Counted from the first letter of the stretch, positions 37,126 to 46,915 are shown. The stretch is 64,000 nt of DNA from Alphaproteobacteria bacterium (GCA_016869595.1 VGDT01000005.1:1-64000); one strand, 5' to 3'. Numbers and translations are program-made. Notes: generated by a model from the letters alone, not told the origin.

Positions 37126-38133
37126 TTATTTTTGATGCGGCGTTCCAATGTAAGGGAATTCTTTCAAAGTGTCGGTATGCGGCTCCAGCCCATCCGGCGG
37201 AATGTCGCCCTTTGAAAGAAAAGACAGCCGGAAATTGATGACGTCGTCAGTAAACGTGCGGCCATTGGGATAGCCCGCAGGCTTTGTGGGATCGAAGCTG
37301 AGCATATCCGGCAGGATGCCGTGCTCGTCAATCGCCGTTATCGCCTCATCCCTCGTATAGTCGCCGGTATGGCCCATCAGATGGATGAACTGTTCGAGCC
37401 AGCGTTTACGGTCGTTCACCGGTTCGCTGGCGTTATATTCTTCCTTCGTTTCGTCGGTGTTGAAGAAGCTGCTGACCGACGGGTGGCCCGCACGATCGGC
37501 GTGAATAAGCTTGCCGTCGCGGCGCAGGCTGCAGCGTCCCCAAATTCTGATTCCTGGATTGCCGCCAAGAGCGCTCGTCGGCATCTCGACGACCGTCGAA
37601 AGAATATTGGCCTCGGTGTTCGAATCCTTTCCCGTCCAGGGAGACTTGCCCCCCAAATGCGGCGCCGTGAAATTTCTGCCGCCGGACGTATCGTACAAGG
37701 CCAGAATGCCATCGTAATCGAAAAAGAAAGCGTCGCTGCGAACGCCTGTGAAGAAGGTAAGATCGCCTGCGCGCACGATATTCGGCTTGGCGCCGAACGA
37801 AACCTCCGCGCCGGAGACGATCTTCTCGCCAACGGGTTCGGGCGAGCGCGATTCTGCGCCGCGCGCCAGATAAACGTCATAAGTCTGCCTGCCGTCTTGT
37901 TTTGGCGCGAACACATAGGTGATCGCGATATCCGTCAGGCAATCGCCGTCATTATCGATGTTGAGCCGGTAGATGGCGTCCGGATGAAACTCGTCGCAGT
38001 TGGGATTGGCGTTGAGGATGATCGCCGTGCGAGACGGATCGCTCGGCGACTGGAAGGCGTAGAGATCGCACAGGTCTAACCTTTGATCGCCGAGCGGCGG
38101 ACCGAGACTGAGACCGGTGAAATGATTCGACAT
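37126..38133 (-). CDS. DUF4331 family protein
   Basis: 335 aa with a near-consensus AAAGGAGG upstream of the ATG at 38133. The start MSNHFTGLSLGPPLGDQRLD and LCDLYAFQSP are typical of DUF4331; other hallmarks are NCDEFHPDAIYRLNIDNDGD, FTGVRSDAFFFDYDG and the C-terminal GRTFTDDVINFRLSFL. No signal peptide is seen, unlike many family members that are exported. Function unknown. The strong ribosome site suggests substantial expression. Confidence 0.9.
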   Translation of the reverse strand: MSNHFTGLSLGPPLGDQRLDLCDLYAFQSPSDPSRTAIILNANPNCDEFHPDAIYRLNIDNDGDCLTDIAITYVFAPKQDGRQTYDVYLARGAESRSPEPVGEKIVSGAEVSFGAKPNIVRAGDLTFFTGVRSDAFFFDYDGILALYDTSGGRNFTAPHLGGKSPWTGKDSNTEANILSTVVEMPTSALGGNPGIRIWGRCSLRRDGKLIHADRAGHPSVSSFFNTDETKEEYNASEPVNDRKRWLEQFIHLMGHTGDYTRDEAITAIDEHGILPDMLSFDPTKPAGYPNGRTFTDDVINFRLSFLSKGDIPPDGLEPHTDTLKEFPYIGTPHQK

Positions 38134-38201
38134 GTGTCGCCTCCTTTAAATATGTGGGAGAAATGTCCGACTGATCTTTTTGCGACGAGTCCTCGCGCAA
38201 G

Positions 38202-39101
38202 CTACGTCGGCTTTGTTTCATCATCAAGATTGCCGCGAATGAGTCTGATGATGCTGGAAAAATCGGCGCCGCCCTGGCCTGCCGCCTTATGCAGCGCATA
38301 GAGCTGCGTCGCAGCAGCCCCGAGCGGCGAGGCCGCGCCAGCGTGCGCCGCGGCTTCTTGCGCCAGTCTTAAATCCTTCAGCATTAGGGCGGTCATAAAT
38401 CCCGGCTTGTAGTCATTGTTCGCAGGGGATGCGGGGATCATCTCAGGTACGGGACAATAGGTGGTGAGCGACCAGGACTGGCCAGAGGAGATCGACGCCG
38501 CATCAAATAGCGCCCGATGCGAGAGTCCAAGTTTTTCCGCGAGGACGAAAGCTTCGGCCGTCGCGATCATGGTGACGCCGAGCATGAGATTGTTGCATAT
38601 TTTCGTCGCCTGCCCCATGCCCGCGCCGCCGCAATGGAGCACATGCGCGCCCATATGTTCGAGAATGGGCCGCGCCGCTGCGAACGCCTCCGCCTCGCCG
38701 CCGCACATGAAAGTCAGAGTCGCCGCCTTCGCTCCGGCGACGCCGCCGGAGACTGGCGCATCGACCGCGAGCGCGCCGCTCTCGCGCGCGAGCCGGTGCG
38801 CCGAGTGCGCGCTTTCAACGTCGATCGTTGAGCAGTCGATCAGGAGCTTGCCGCGCGATTGGGGAGCGATTTCCCGCCAGACGGCAAGCGTCTGATCGCC
38901 GCTCTGCAGCATGGTGATGGCGACGTCGGCCCCGTCGATCGCATCGCGCAAGGAACTGGCGGCGACGACGCCCTCGGCGGCGGCGGCTTCGACGAGCGAT
39001 GCATCAAGATCGAACCCGCGCGTCTCAAGGCCGGCGCGCGTCAGCGCCGCCGCCATCGGACGGCCCATATTGCCAAGACCGATGAAAGCTACTCGCGCCA
39101 T
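38202..39101 (-). CDS. mmsB: 3-hydroxyisobutyrate dehydrogenase
   Basis: 299 aa from the ATG at 39101, 2 nt after the mmsA stop. NAD-dependent oxidation of 3-hydroxyisobutyrate to methylmalonate semialdehyde in valine degradation. N-terminal Rossmann motif VAFIGLGNMGRPMA; substrate-binding DAPVSGGVAGAKAATLTFM; catalytic Lys in GMGQATKICNNLMLG; cofactor domain to the C-terminus. Reading back to 39500 would lie inside mmsA. Operon with mmsA. Confidence 0.95.
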   Translation of the reverse strand: MARVAFIGLGNMGRPMAAALTRAGLETRGFDLDASLVEAAAAEGVVAASSLRDAIDGADVAITMLQSGDQTLAVWREIAPQSRGKLLIDCSTIDVESAHSAHRLARESGALAVDAPVSGGVAGAKAATLTFMCGGEAEAFAAARPILEHMGAHVLHCGGAGMGQATKICNNLMLGVTMIATAEAFVLAEKLGLSHRALFDAASISSGQSWSLTTYCPVPEMIPASPANNDYKPGFMTALMLKDLRLAQEAAAHAGAASPLGAAATQLYALHKAAGQGGADFSSIIRLIRGNLDDETKPT

Positions 39102-39103
39102 GG

Positions 39104-40600
39104 CTACGACAAGGTCGGCATAACGAAACTCGCGCCCGCCCTGACGCCCCCGGGCCAGCGCGACGCAACGGTCTTCGTCTTTGTATAGAAGCGAATGGCA
39201 TCTGGTCCGTGCTGATTGAGGTCGCCGAACATCGATCGCTTCCAACCGCCGAACGTATAGTAAGCCAAGGGCGTCGGGATCGGCACATTGACTCCGACCA
39301 TGCCCACTTCGACGCGTGAGGCAAATTCGCGCGCCGCATCGCCGTCGCGAGTAAAGATCGCGACGCCATTGCCAAATTCGTGGTTGCTCGCAAGTGACAA
39401 CGCTTCGTCGAAACCGCGGGCGCGAACGACAGACAGCACCGGGCCGAAGATTTCCTCCTTGTAGATCCGCATCTCCGGCCTCACCTCGTCGAACAGGCAC
39501 CCGCCCATGTAAAAGCCGTTCTCATAGCCTTGCATCTTGAAGCCGCGGCCATCGACCCGCAATCTCGCGCCCTCCTGTACGCCGAGCGCGACATAGTCTT
39601 TGACCCGCTCCAGATGCGCGCGCGAGATCAGCGGGCCGAAATCGGCTGACGGATCGGTGGAAGGGCCGACGCGCAGATTTTCCACCCGCGGTTCAAGCCG
39701 AGCGACCAGCGCGTCGGCGGTTTCCTCCCCCACCGGCACGGCGACCGAGATCGCCATGCATCGCTCGCCGCCGGACCCGTAGGCTGCGCCGACCAGAGCG
39801 TCGACCGCCTGATCCATGTCGGCGTCAGGCATGATCACCATGTGGTTTTTTGCGCCGCCGAAACACTGCACGCGTTTTCCGTGGGCGGCCCCATGCGCAT
39901 AGACATATTCGGCGACGGGCGTCGAGCCGACAAAGCCGATCGCCTTGACTTCAGGCTCTTCGAGCAGCGCGTCGACCGCCTCCTTGTCGCCGTTGACGAC
40001 ATTGAGCACGCCCGGCGGCAGACCGGCTTCGAGCATCAGTTCGGCGAGAAACAGGGGCGCGCCGGGGTCTCGTTCGGAGGGCTTCAGAATGAAGGCGTTG
40101 CCGCAAGCGATCGCGGGCGCGAATTTCCACATCGGAATCATCACGGGAAAATTGAAAGGCGTGATGCCGGCGACGACTCCGAGCGGCTGGCGCATCGAAT
40201 AAACGTCGAGGCCGGCGGCGGCAGAATCCGTGAATTCGCCCTTCATCAGATGCGGAATGCCGATGCAAAATTCGACAACCTCGACGCCCCGCTGAATTTC
40301 GCCCTGCGCATCGGCGATCGTCTTGCCATGCTCGCGCGCCAGAATCGCCGCAAGCTTCTCCTTCTCGCGCCCGACGATATCGACGAATTTCATCAGCACG
40401 CGGGCTCTGCGCTGCGGGTTCACCGCCGCCCACTCTCGCTGCGCCGCAGCAGCGTTGTCGACCGCCTCGCGGACCTCTTCGCGGCTGGCGAGCGGCACGC
40501 GCGAGATCGTCGTTCCTGTCATCGGTTCGTAGGCGTCGCTGAAACGGCCGGACTTTCCCTTAACGCGGCGTCCGCCGACAAAATGCCAAAGCTCTTCCAT
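39104..40600 (-). CDS. mmsA: Methylmalonate-semialdehyde dehydrogenase (CoA-acylating)
   Basis: 498 aa. Converts methylmalonate semialdehyde, NAD and CoA to propionyl-CoA and CO2 in valine degradation. Family features: N-terminal LWHFVGGRRV, PFNFPVMIPMWKFAPAIACG, and the catalytic Cys in GSGGERCMAISVAVPVG, with an NHMVIMPDADM segment. The C-terminal TFGGWKRSMFGDLNQHGPD is characteristic of MmsA within the aldehyde dehydrogenases. First gene of the mmsA-mmsB pair; divergent from phhA. Confidence 0.96.
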   Translation of the reverse strand: MEELWHFVGGRRVKGKSGRFSDAYEPMTGTTISRVPLASREEVREAVDNAAAAQREWAAVNPQRRARVLMKFVDIVGREKEKLAAILAREHGKTIADAQGEIQRGVEVVEFCIGIPHLMKGEFTDSAAAGLDVYSMRQPLGVVAGITPFNFPVMIPMWKFAPAIACGNAFILKPSERDPGAPLFLAELMLEAGLPPGVLNVVNGDKEAVDALLEEPEVKAIGFVGSTPVAEYVYAHGAAHGKRVQCFGGAKNHMVIMPDADMDQAVDALVGAAYGSGGERCMAISVAVPVGEETADALVARLEPRVENLRVGPSTDPSADFGPLISRAHLERVKDYVALGVQEGARLRVDGRGFKMQGYENGFYMGGCLFDEVRPEMRIYKEEIFGPVLSVVRARGFDEALSLASNHEFGNGVAIFTRDGDAAREFASRVEVGMVGVNVPIPTPLAYYTFGGWKRSMFGDLNQHGPDAIRFYTKTKTVASRWPGGVRAGASFVMPTLS

Positions 40601-40699
40601 GTTCGCTCATCTAAGGCGCGTCCGCGTGATGTCATCTCGCAAGACGAGACGGCGCGCCTATATGTTATACAGAGACGGCTTCCGCGACGGACGACCGCG

Positions 40700-41578
40700 A
40701 TGGGACTGCAGCTCACGAGCGAAGGCAAGAATCGATACGCGCAGGCCCCGCGACAGGCGGACTGGACGATAGACCAGAATTGGGCCTCCTATAGCGATGA
40801 GGAGCACGACCGCTGGAACAGGCTCTTCGCCCGCCAGGCGAAGCTTTTGCCTGGGCGCGCTTGCGACGAGTTCCTGGAGGCGAAGCAAAAGCTCGAACTT
40901 TCGCGCTCCGGCATTCCGAATTTCGCCGACCTGAGTCGCCGATTGGGGGCCATGACCGGGTGGAGCGTCGTGCCGGTGGCCGGGCTCATTCCGGACGACG
41001 CCTTCTTCGATCATTTGGCCAATCGGCGCTTTCCGGCCGGCGCATTCATTCGTCCTGAGTCGGAACTCGAATATCTACAGGAGCCCGACGTCTTTCATGA
41101 CGTTTTTGGGCACGTGCCGCTTCTCGCTAATCCGACCTATGCGCGCTTTCTCGAGGCCTACGGCAAGGGCGGGCAACGGGCGCTTGGGCGCGGGCAGCTC
41201 CACAATCTCGCGCGGCTTTACTGGTATACGATCGAATTCGGCCTGATCGAGACGCCCGCGGGGCTACGCATTTTCGGCGCCGGGATCATGTCGTCTCCTT
41301 CGGAGACGATCTTTTCGCTGGAAGACTCCTCGCCCAACCGCGTCGCCTTCGACCTCGAACGCGTCATGCGGACGAATTACATCATCAGCGATTTCCAACA
41401 GACCTATTTCGTCATCGAAAGCTTTGAAAAGCTTCTGGCCGATGGCTATCAGGACTTTGGCCCGATCTATGATCGGCTTCGCGGCGCTTCGGATTTCGCG
41501 CCGCAAGAGCTGACGCCTGGAGACCGCGTCATCTCGCGCGGCGATTTCCATTATTTCCGCGCCAAGCGGAGCGCTTAA
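40700..41578 (+). CDS. phhA: Phenylalanine 4-monooxygenase
   Basis: 292 aa from the ATG at 40700 (MGLQLTSEGKNRY); the longer reading antisense to mmsA is rejected. Pterin- and Fe(II)-dependent hydroxylation of phenylalanine to tyrosine. Iron ligands: two His in PDVFHDVFGHVP and Glu in YWYTIEFGLIE. Conserved RPESELEYLQEPD and GAGIMSSPSET are present. Short monomeric bacterial type without the regulatory ACT domain. The pterin carbinolamine dehydratase (phhB) and a regulator are not adjacent. Upstream half of the Phe/Tyr route with the hppD-hmgA-fahA operon. Confidence 0.95.
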   Translation: MGLQLTSEGKNRYAQAPRQADWTIDQNWASYSDEEHDRWNRLFARQAKLLPGRACDEFLEAKQKLELSRSGIPNFADLSRRLGAMTGWSVVPVAGLIPDDAFFDHLANRRFPAGAFIRPESELEYLQEPDVFHDVFGHVPLLANPTYARFLEAYGKGGQRALGRGQLHNLARLYWYTIEFGLIETPAGLRIFGAGIMSSPSETIFSLEDSSPNRVAFDLERVMRTNYIISDFQQTYFVIESFEKLLADGYQDFGPIYDRLRGASDFAPQELTPGDRVISRGDFHYFRAKRSA

Positions 41579-41593
41579 TCCTACAGCGTAATT

Positions 41594-41683
41594 GGGTGAA
41601 GAAAAAAATACGCGAAAACGGGCTTCCTCGTCCTTCGAGACGCGTGCTGCGCACGCTCCTCAGGATGAGGAAGCCCTTCACCC
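41594..41683. repeat. Nested palindromic repeat between phhA and fahA
   Basis: Outer arms GGGTGAAG (41594-41601) / CTTCACCC (41676-41683); inner arms GGGCTTCCTC (41620-41629) / GAGGAAGCCC (41667-41676) enclosing TCGAGACGCGTGCTGCGCACG. The core (CCTCGTCCTTCGAGACGC...CCTCAGGATGAGG) resembles a widely dispersed Hyphomicrobiales intergenic repeat. Placed between convergent genes, it may also act as a transcript end. Confidence 0.78.
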
Positions 41684-41699
41684 GATCGCCCTGTTAACC

Positions 41700-42713
41700 C
41701 TAAGGCCCCGAGTTGACGACCCGTTGCTCTATGGCGCCGAAAATCGAATGGCCATCGGCGTCGCGCATTTCGATGCGCACGACATCGCCCGCTTTCAGGA
41801 AGGGCGTTCGCGGCGCGCCCTCGATGAGCTTCTCCACAACGCGTTGCTCGGCGATGCAGGAGTAGCCGTCCCCGCCCTGCCCGATCGGCCTGCCGGGCCC
41901 GCCGTCGGCGCCACGGTTGGACACCGTGCCTGAGCCGATGATCGTGCCCGCGCAAAGCGTGCGCGTGCGCGCCGCATGAGCGATGAGGCGCGGGAAGTCG
42001 AAGGTCATGTCCTTTCCCGCGTCCGGCCGCCCGAACGGCGCGCCATTGACGAAGGACAGAAGCGGCAACGACAGTCGTCCGCCATCCCACGCGTCGCCAA
42101 GCTCGTCAGGCGTCACGGCGACAGGAGAAAAAGCGGAAGCCGGCTTTGACTGAAAAAAGCCGAAGCCTTTCGCAAGCTCTGGAGCGACCAATCCGCGCAA
42201 AGTCACATCATTGACGAGCATCACGAGCTTGATGCGGTCGCGCGCCTCTTCCGGCGTAACACCCATCGGCACATCGTCCGCAACGACAGCGACCTCGGCT
42301 TCGAGATCGAGCTCGTGCCTTTCATCGCGCAAAGGAATCTCGTCGCGCGGCCCAAGGAAAGCGTCGGAGCCTCCCTGATACATCAGCGGGTCGCTCCAAA
42401 AGCTCTCCGGCATCTCGGCGCCACGGGACTTACGAACGAGCGCGACATGATTGACGTATGCCGAACCGTCCGCCCATTGATAGGCGCGCGGCAGCGGCGA
42501 GGCGCAGTCCTGCTCCCGAAAGGGAAAGCTCTCGCGAAGTCCGCATTCGAGCCGCGCCGCCAACGCGCGCAGTTCGGGCGCCACGGCTTCCCAGTCTTCG
42601 ATTGCCGACTGCAGAGTGGGCGCGACGAAGCCCGCCGCAACGGCGCGCGAAAGATCGCGCGAGACAAGGAGGAGCGCGCCGTCGCGCCGGCCCTTCAGGG
42701 ATGCAAGCTTCAC
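41700..42713 (-). CDS. fahA: Fumarylacetoacetase (fumarylacetoacetate hydrolase)
   Basis: 337 aa from GTG at 42713, which overlaps the hmgA stop as GTGA and matches the usual family N-terminus ([20 protein letters not shown]). Hydrolyses fumarylacetoacetate to fumarate and acetoacetate. FAH-fold metal-site region: [19 protein letters not shown] with its acidic residues, then [13 protein letters not shown] and [14 protein letters not shown]. Length fits the bacterial two-domain form. Last gene of hppD-hmgA-fahA. Confidence 0.95.
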   Translation of the reverse strand: MKLASLKGRRDGALLLVSRDLSRAVAAGFVAPTLQSAIEDWEAVAPELRALAARLECGLRESFPFREQDCASPLPRAYQWADGSAYVNHVALVRKSRGAEMPESFWSDPLMYQGGSDAFLGPRDEIPLRDERHELDLEAEVAVVADDVPMGVTPEEARDRIKLVMLVNDVTLRGLVAPELAKGFGFFQSKPASAFSPVAVTPDELGDAWDGGRLSLPLLSFVNGAPFGRPDAGKDMTFDFPRLIAHAARTRTLCAGTIIGSGTVSNRGADGGPGRPIGQGGDGYSCIAEQRVVEKLIEGAPRTPFLKAGDVVRIEMRDADGHSIFGAIEQRVVNSGP

Positions 42714-44011
42714 GGTCCGTTGCCGGTAAATTGACGGCGCAATCCCGACCAACACTCTGCATAATCTTGCTGGAGGGTTTCAAGCGACATGGCGAAAGAG
42801 GTCGGATAGAGCGGCAGCCGCGATTCAAACATGAAGGCGAGAGCGTCGTCGATCTTCGTTGGGGCGAGATCAGCCTCAGAGGCCTGTTCGAAGGCTTCGG
42901 CGTCAGGACCGTGCGGCAGCATCGCGTTATGCAGCGACATGCCGCCGGGCTCAAAGCCGGACGGCTTCGCGTCGTAGCGACCGTAAATCAATCCCATGAA
43001 TTCGCTCATAATGTTCAAATGGAACCATGGAGGTCGGAACGTATGCTCAGCGACCTGCCAGCGCGGTGGAAAAATCGCGAAATCGACGTTGCCCACCCCG
43101 CTTTCGTCCGATGGAGAGGTCAAGACCGTAAATATTGATGGATCGGGATGATCGAAGAGCAAGGCGCCGATCGGACAGAATTTTCGCAGATCATATTTAT
43201 AAGGCGCGTAATTGCCGTGCCAGGCGATGACGTCGAGCGGCGAATGGCCGATCTCGCAGCGATAGAAGGTTCCGCCCCATTTGACGCTGAGGCGGCAGGG
43301 CTTTTCCTTGTCCTCGAATGCGGCGGTCGGCGTAAAGAAATCGCGCGGATCTGCGAGGCCGTTGGCGCCGATCACGCCGCGATAGGGCAATGTGAAGGGC
43401 GCGCCGTAGTTTTCGCAGATATAGCCGCGACACGGGCCTGCGGGCAGCTCGACCCGAAATTTCACGCCTCTCGGGATGACGCAAATCTCGCCAGGAGCGC
43501 ACTCGATGAGCCCGAACTCAGTGAAGATGCGTAGATCGCCAAGCTGCGGGACGATCAAGAGCTCGCCGTCGGCGTCGTAGAAATAGTCGTCGCGCATCGA
43601 CTGCGCGGCGAGATAGAGATGCGCGGCCATGCCGACCTTCAGGCCGCAATCGCCGGCCGTCACGATGGTATGAATTCCATCGACGAAGGAGCCTGCGTCG
43701 TCGGCGACATCGCTTGCGCCCCAGCGCAGCTGCCCGAGCGGCGCGTCAACATCGCGGCAGGGAGCGGTTTTCCAGTGGCTTTGCTCAATTCGCTTCGGAT
43801 CACGAACGTGAAGGACGGAAGGCCTAATACGGTAGAGCCACGAGCGCCGGTTGACGCAGTTTGGCGCGGTGAAGGCGGAGCCGGACAATTGCTCGGCGTA
43901 AAGACCGTAAGGGCATTGTTGGGGCGAATTCTGGCCGACCGGCAGCGCGCCCGGAAGAGCTTCGCTTTCAAACTCATTGCCGAAGCCATGGAGATAGGCC
44001 ATGGGCGCCAT
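42710..44011 (-). CDS. hmgA: Homogentisate 1,2-dioxygenase
   Basis: 433 aa, typical length. Fe(II)-dependent ring cleavage of homogentisate to maleylacetoacetate. N-terminal [19 protein letters not shown] and [18 protein letters not shown] are diagnostic; metal/active-site region in the C-terminal part includes [19 protein letters not shown] (His, Glu) and [15 protein letters not shown] (His). The ATG at 44011 lies 3 nt after the hppD stop, and the stop overlaps fahA. Confidence 0.97.
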   Translation of the reverse strand: MAPMAYLHGFGNEFESEALPGALPVGQNSPQQCPYGLYAEQLSGSAFTAPNCVNRRSWLYRIRPSVLHVRDPKRIEQSHWKTAPCRDVDAPLGQLRWGASDVADDAGSFVDGIHTIVTAGDCGLKVGMAAHLYLAAQSMRDDYFYDADGELLIVPQLGDLRIFTEFGLIECAPGEICVIPRGVKFRVELPAGPCRGYICENYGAPFTLPYRGVIGANGLADPRDFFTPTAAFEDKEKPCRLSVKWGGTFYRCEIGHSPLDVIAWHGNYAPYKYDLRKFCPIGALLFDHPDPSIFTVLTSPSDESGVGNVDFAIFPPRWQVAEHTFRPPWFHLNIMSEFMGLIYGRYDAKPSGFEPGGMSLHNAMLPHGPDAEAFEQASEADLAPTKIDDALAFMFESRLPLYPTSFAMSLETLQQDYAECWSGLRRQFTGNGP

Positions 44012-44014
44012 GGC

Positions 44015-45112
44015 CTAGCCTGCCGCCCGGTTCAAAACGCCGCGGCGAATTTGGTCCTCTTCAATCGACTCGAATAGCGCGCGGAAATTTCCCTCGCCGA
44101 AGCCTTCATCGCCCTTACGCTGAATGAATTCAAAAAAGATTGGGCCGATGACCGTTTTGGAGAAAATCTGCAGCAGCAGACGGCGCGCGCCCTGCGTGAC
44201 GCCGTCGATCAGAATGCCGAGCTCCTTGAGACGCTGCGTCGGCTCTCCGTGGCCCGGAAGCCTGCGCTCCAGCGCTTCATAATAGGCGTCCGGCGGCGCC
44301 GGCATAAATTCGAGGCCATTGTTGCGCATCGCGACAACAGTCTCGTAAATGTCACGACAACCGCAGGCGATGTGCTGAATGCCTTCGCCCTTATAGGCAT
44401 CCAGAAATTCCTCGATCTGGCTTTTTTCGTCGGAGCTTTCATTGATCGGGATGCGAATCTTGCCGCAAGGACTCGTCATGGCGCGAGAGCGCAAGCCCGT
44501 CAGCTTGCCTTCAATGTCGAAATAGCGAATTTCGCGGAAGTTGAAGATCCGCTCATACCATTTCGCGAGCGCGTCCATGCGGCCGCGGCGCACATTATGG
44601 GTCAGATGGTCGATCTCTGTCAGGCCCACGCCGAAAGGTTTGGGATCGCGCTCACCGGTCCATCGAAAGTCGATGTCCCAGATTGATCCCTGATCGCCGT
44701 ATCGGTCGACAAAATAGATGAGCGAACCCCCGACGCCCTCAATGGCGGGAATGTTCAACTCCATAGGGCCGACGCCAAAGGCGACAGGCTTTGCGCCGAG
44801 CGAAACGGCGCGGCGCATCGCCTTCGCGGCGTCGATGACACGGAAGCCAATGCAGCAAACCGAAGGCCCATGAGCTTTCTGAAATTCGGCGGCGAAGCTG
44901 TGAGGCTCCGCGTTCAGCACATAATTCACTTGGCCCTGCCGATACAGCGTCACGTCCTTGGACCGGTGACGCGCGACGGCGGAGAATCCCATCTTCTCGA
45001 AGAGCGACGCCAGTTGCGCAGGATCTGGATGGGCGAATTCGACAAATTCGAATCCGTCGGTTCCCATCGGATTTTCGGCGGCCGCTTCGGCGCCGCCAAG
45101 CGTCGAGTCCAT
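44015..45112 (-). CDS. hppD: 4-hydroxyphenylpyruvate dioxygenase
   Basis: 365 aa. Fe(II)-dependent conversion of 4-hydroxyphenylpyruvate to homogentisate. N-terminal NPMGTDGFEFVEFAHPDP is typical. Iron ligands: His in GLTEIDHLTHNV, His in GIQHIACGC, Glu in GPIFFEFIQRKGDEGFGEG. First gene of hppD-hmgA-fahA, divergent from maiA with 69 nt between the starts; AGGCCTCG precedes the ATG. The tyrosine aminotransferase step before it is not in the window. Confidence 0.97.
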   Translation of the reverse strand: MDSTLGGAEAAAENPMGTDGFEFVEFAHPDPAQLASLFEKMGFSAVARHRSKDVTLYRQGQVNYVLNAEPHSFAAEFQKAHGPSVCCIGFRVIDAAKAMRRAVSLGAKPVAFGVGPMELNIPAIEGVGGSLIYFVDRYGDQGSIWDIDFRWTGERDPKPFGVGLTEIDHLTHNVRRGRMDALAKWYERIFNFREIRYFDIEGKLTGLRSRAMTSPCGKIRIPINESSDEKSQIEEFLDAYKGEGIQHIACGCRDIYETVVAMRNNGLEFMPAPPDAYYEALERRLPGHGEPTQRLKELGILIDGVTQGARRLLLQIFSKTVIGPIFFEFIQRKGDEGFGEGNFRALFESIEEDQIRRGVLNRAAG

Positions 45113-45181
45113 AACGAGGCCTATACAGTTTTCGCTGAGCTGCTATTTAAATATTGCGTCGCCGATCCGGTTAAAGGCCCC

Positions 45182-45811
45182 ATGATCCTTTACGACTATT
45201 TCCGCTCGTCGGCCGCCTATCGCGTGCGCATCGCCATAGCGCTCAAGGGGCTCGTCGTCGAACGCCGGCCTGTCCATTTGTTGCGCGGCGAACAGCGCGA
45301 CCCCGGCTATCGCGCCAAAAGCCCGCTTTCTATCGTGCCAACACTGGAACTCGACGATGGGACGCTCATCACCCAGTCGCTGGCGATCATCGACTATCTT
45401 GACGCGCTGAAGCCTGATCCGCCGCTTTTACCACAGGACGCCGTCACTGCGGCGCAGGCGCGGGCGGCGGCGTTGACGATCGCCTGCGAGATTCATCCGC
45501 TTGCCAATTTACGGGTTATCGAGGCGCTCCAAGGGCAATTCGGCGCTCGGGACGATCAGATCGCCATATGGCGAAAGCGCTGGATTTATGACGGCCTCAG
45601 CGCGGTCGAGACGCTTATCGCCCCTGCTCCCTTCGCCTTTGGCGCAGAGCCGTCGCTTGCCGACATATGCCTCATTCCGCAGGTCTATAACGCGCGACGC
45701 TTCGACGTCCCGCTCGACGCTTGCCCGCGCATACTTGCGGTGGACTCCGCCTGCGCCTCGCACCCCGCCTTTATCGAGGCTCGTCCAGAGGCGCAGCCGG
45801 ACGCCGAATAG
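45182..45811 (+). CDS. maiA: Maleylacetoacetate isomerase (zeta-class GST)
   Basis: 209 aa from the ATG at 45182. Glutathione-dependent cis-trans isomerisation of maleylacetoacetate to fumarylacetoacetate. N-terminal thioredoxin-like domain with the zeta-class site SSAAYRVRIAIALKGL, here with Ala where many members have Cys (SSCS). The segment SIVPTLELDDGTLITQSLAI binds glutathione. C-terminal helical domain with SLADICLIPQVYNARRF. Divergent from hppD, completing the pathway with hmgA and fahA. Stop 3 nt from the converging bkdB. Confidence 0.94.
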   Translation: MILYDYFRSSAAYRVRIAIALKGLVVERRPVHLLRGEQRDPGYRAKSPLSIVPTLELDDGTLITQSLAIIDYLDALKPDPPLLPQDAVTAAQARAAALTIACEIHPLANLRVIEALQGQFGARDDQIAIWRKRWIYDGLSAVETLIAPAPFAFGAEPSLADICLIPQVYNARRFDVPLDACPRILAVDSACASHPAFIEARPEAQPDAE

Positions 45812-45814
45812 CTC

Positions 45815-46915
45815 CTAGGACGCGAGCGTCAGATCAGCGATCACAGCGCCCAGGAACCGGCCGGCTTCGCCGCCGGTCACGACGCGATGATCGAAAGTGA
45901 GGCTCAGCGGCAAAATCCGATGGACCGCCGGCGCGCCATCGACGGCGACAACCTCGTCGCGAATCCGCCCCGCGCCGAGGATCGTGACCGTCGGCGGCAG
46001 CACGATCGGCGCGGCATAGCGCCCGGCGATCATGCCGAAGTTCGACAGCGTGATGGTCGCGCCGCGCAGATCCTCGGGCGGGATGCGCCGAGCCGCGGCG
46101 TCTTCGCGCATACGGTTCAGGGCCTCGCGCAAATCCTTCGCGTCTCGATTGCCGACGTCCCGCAAGACAGGCACGAACAGGCCTTCTTCCGAGAGGTCTA
46201 CGGCCACGCCGAGGTCGATCTTCTTCATCACGCGCCGCGCAAAAGCATGCGGCTCGAACCAGGCGTTGAGCGCGGGCTCGGCCTTGCATGCTTGCGCCAG
46301 TGCGCGGATCAGCCGAACGGTCGTATCGGTTCCGGCGGCCCAGGCATTGATGTCAACGTCGTCGACAATTGTGGCCGCGGCGACTTCCGCTTGCGCCTGC
46401 GCCATATTGTGCGCCATGGCGCGACGTGCGCCGCGCAGCGGCTCGGCGGCTTCCGTCTCGCTCAAGATGCGCGCTACGCGTTCAATGTCCTGAACGGTGA
46501 TCAGCTCGTCCGGACCCGAGGGCGTCACCATGCCAAGATCGACGTTGAGTTTACGCGCAAGCGCTCTCACCGCAGGCGTCGCCCGCAGCGCTCCGCCGGC
46601 GTGGCCAACCGAGATCGGCTGGTCGCGGACCACCGCGACGCCATGCTGAACGGCGCCAACCACTGACCCGGAATCTTCTCCGGCGCCTTCGAAACCCACC
46701 AGCGGCGCGCCGATGCGAATCACGTCTCCAGCGGAGGCGAACAGTCGCTCGACGCGTCCTGCCTGGGGCGACGGGATTTCGACGACGGCTTTAGCGGTTT
46801 CGACCGCAACGAGCGGCTGATCGACTTTGACGTCCTCGCCGGCGGCCACGCGCCATTCCACGAGTTCGGCCTCCTGCAACCCCTCTCCGAGATCGGGAAG
46901 ACGAAAGATGTTCAT
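45815..46915 (-). CDS. bkdB: Branched-chain 2-oxoacid dehydrogenase E2 (dihydrolipoyl acyltransferase)
   Basis: 366 aa. N-terminal lipoyl domain with the lipoylated Lys42 in VETAKAVVEIPS; a peripheral-subunit-binding domain at about 110-148 (RATPAVRALARKLNVDL); C-terminal catalytic domain with NFGMIAGRYAAPIV and the active-site LTFDHRVVTGGEAGRFL (His). Shorter than many E2s because there is a single lipoyl domain and short linkers. The start overlaps the E1 beta stop (ATGA). No lpd (E3) follows; E3 must be supplied from elsewhere. Confidence 0.93.
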   Translation of the reverse strand: MNIFRLPDLGEGLQEAELVEWRVAAGEDVKVDQPLVAVETAKAVVEIPSPQAGRVERLFASAGDVIRIGAPLVGFEGAGEDSGSVVGAVQHGVAVVRDQPISVGHAGGALRATPAVRALARKLNVDLGMVTPSGPDELITVQDIERVARILSETEAAEPLRGARRAMAHNMAQAQAEVAAATIVDDVDINAWAAGTDTTVRLIRALAQACKAEPALNAWFEPHAFARRVMKKIDLGVAVDLSEEGLFVPVLRDVGNRDAKDLREALNRMREDAAARRIPPEDLRGATITLSNFGMIAGRYAAPIVLPPTVTILGAGRIRDEVVAVDGAPAVHRILPLSLTFDHRVVTGGEAGRFLGAVIADLTLAS

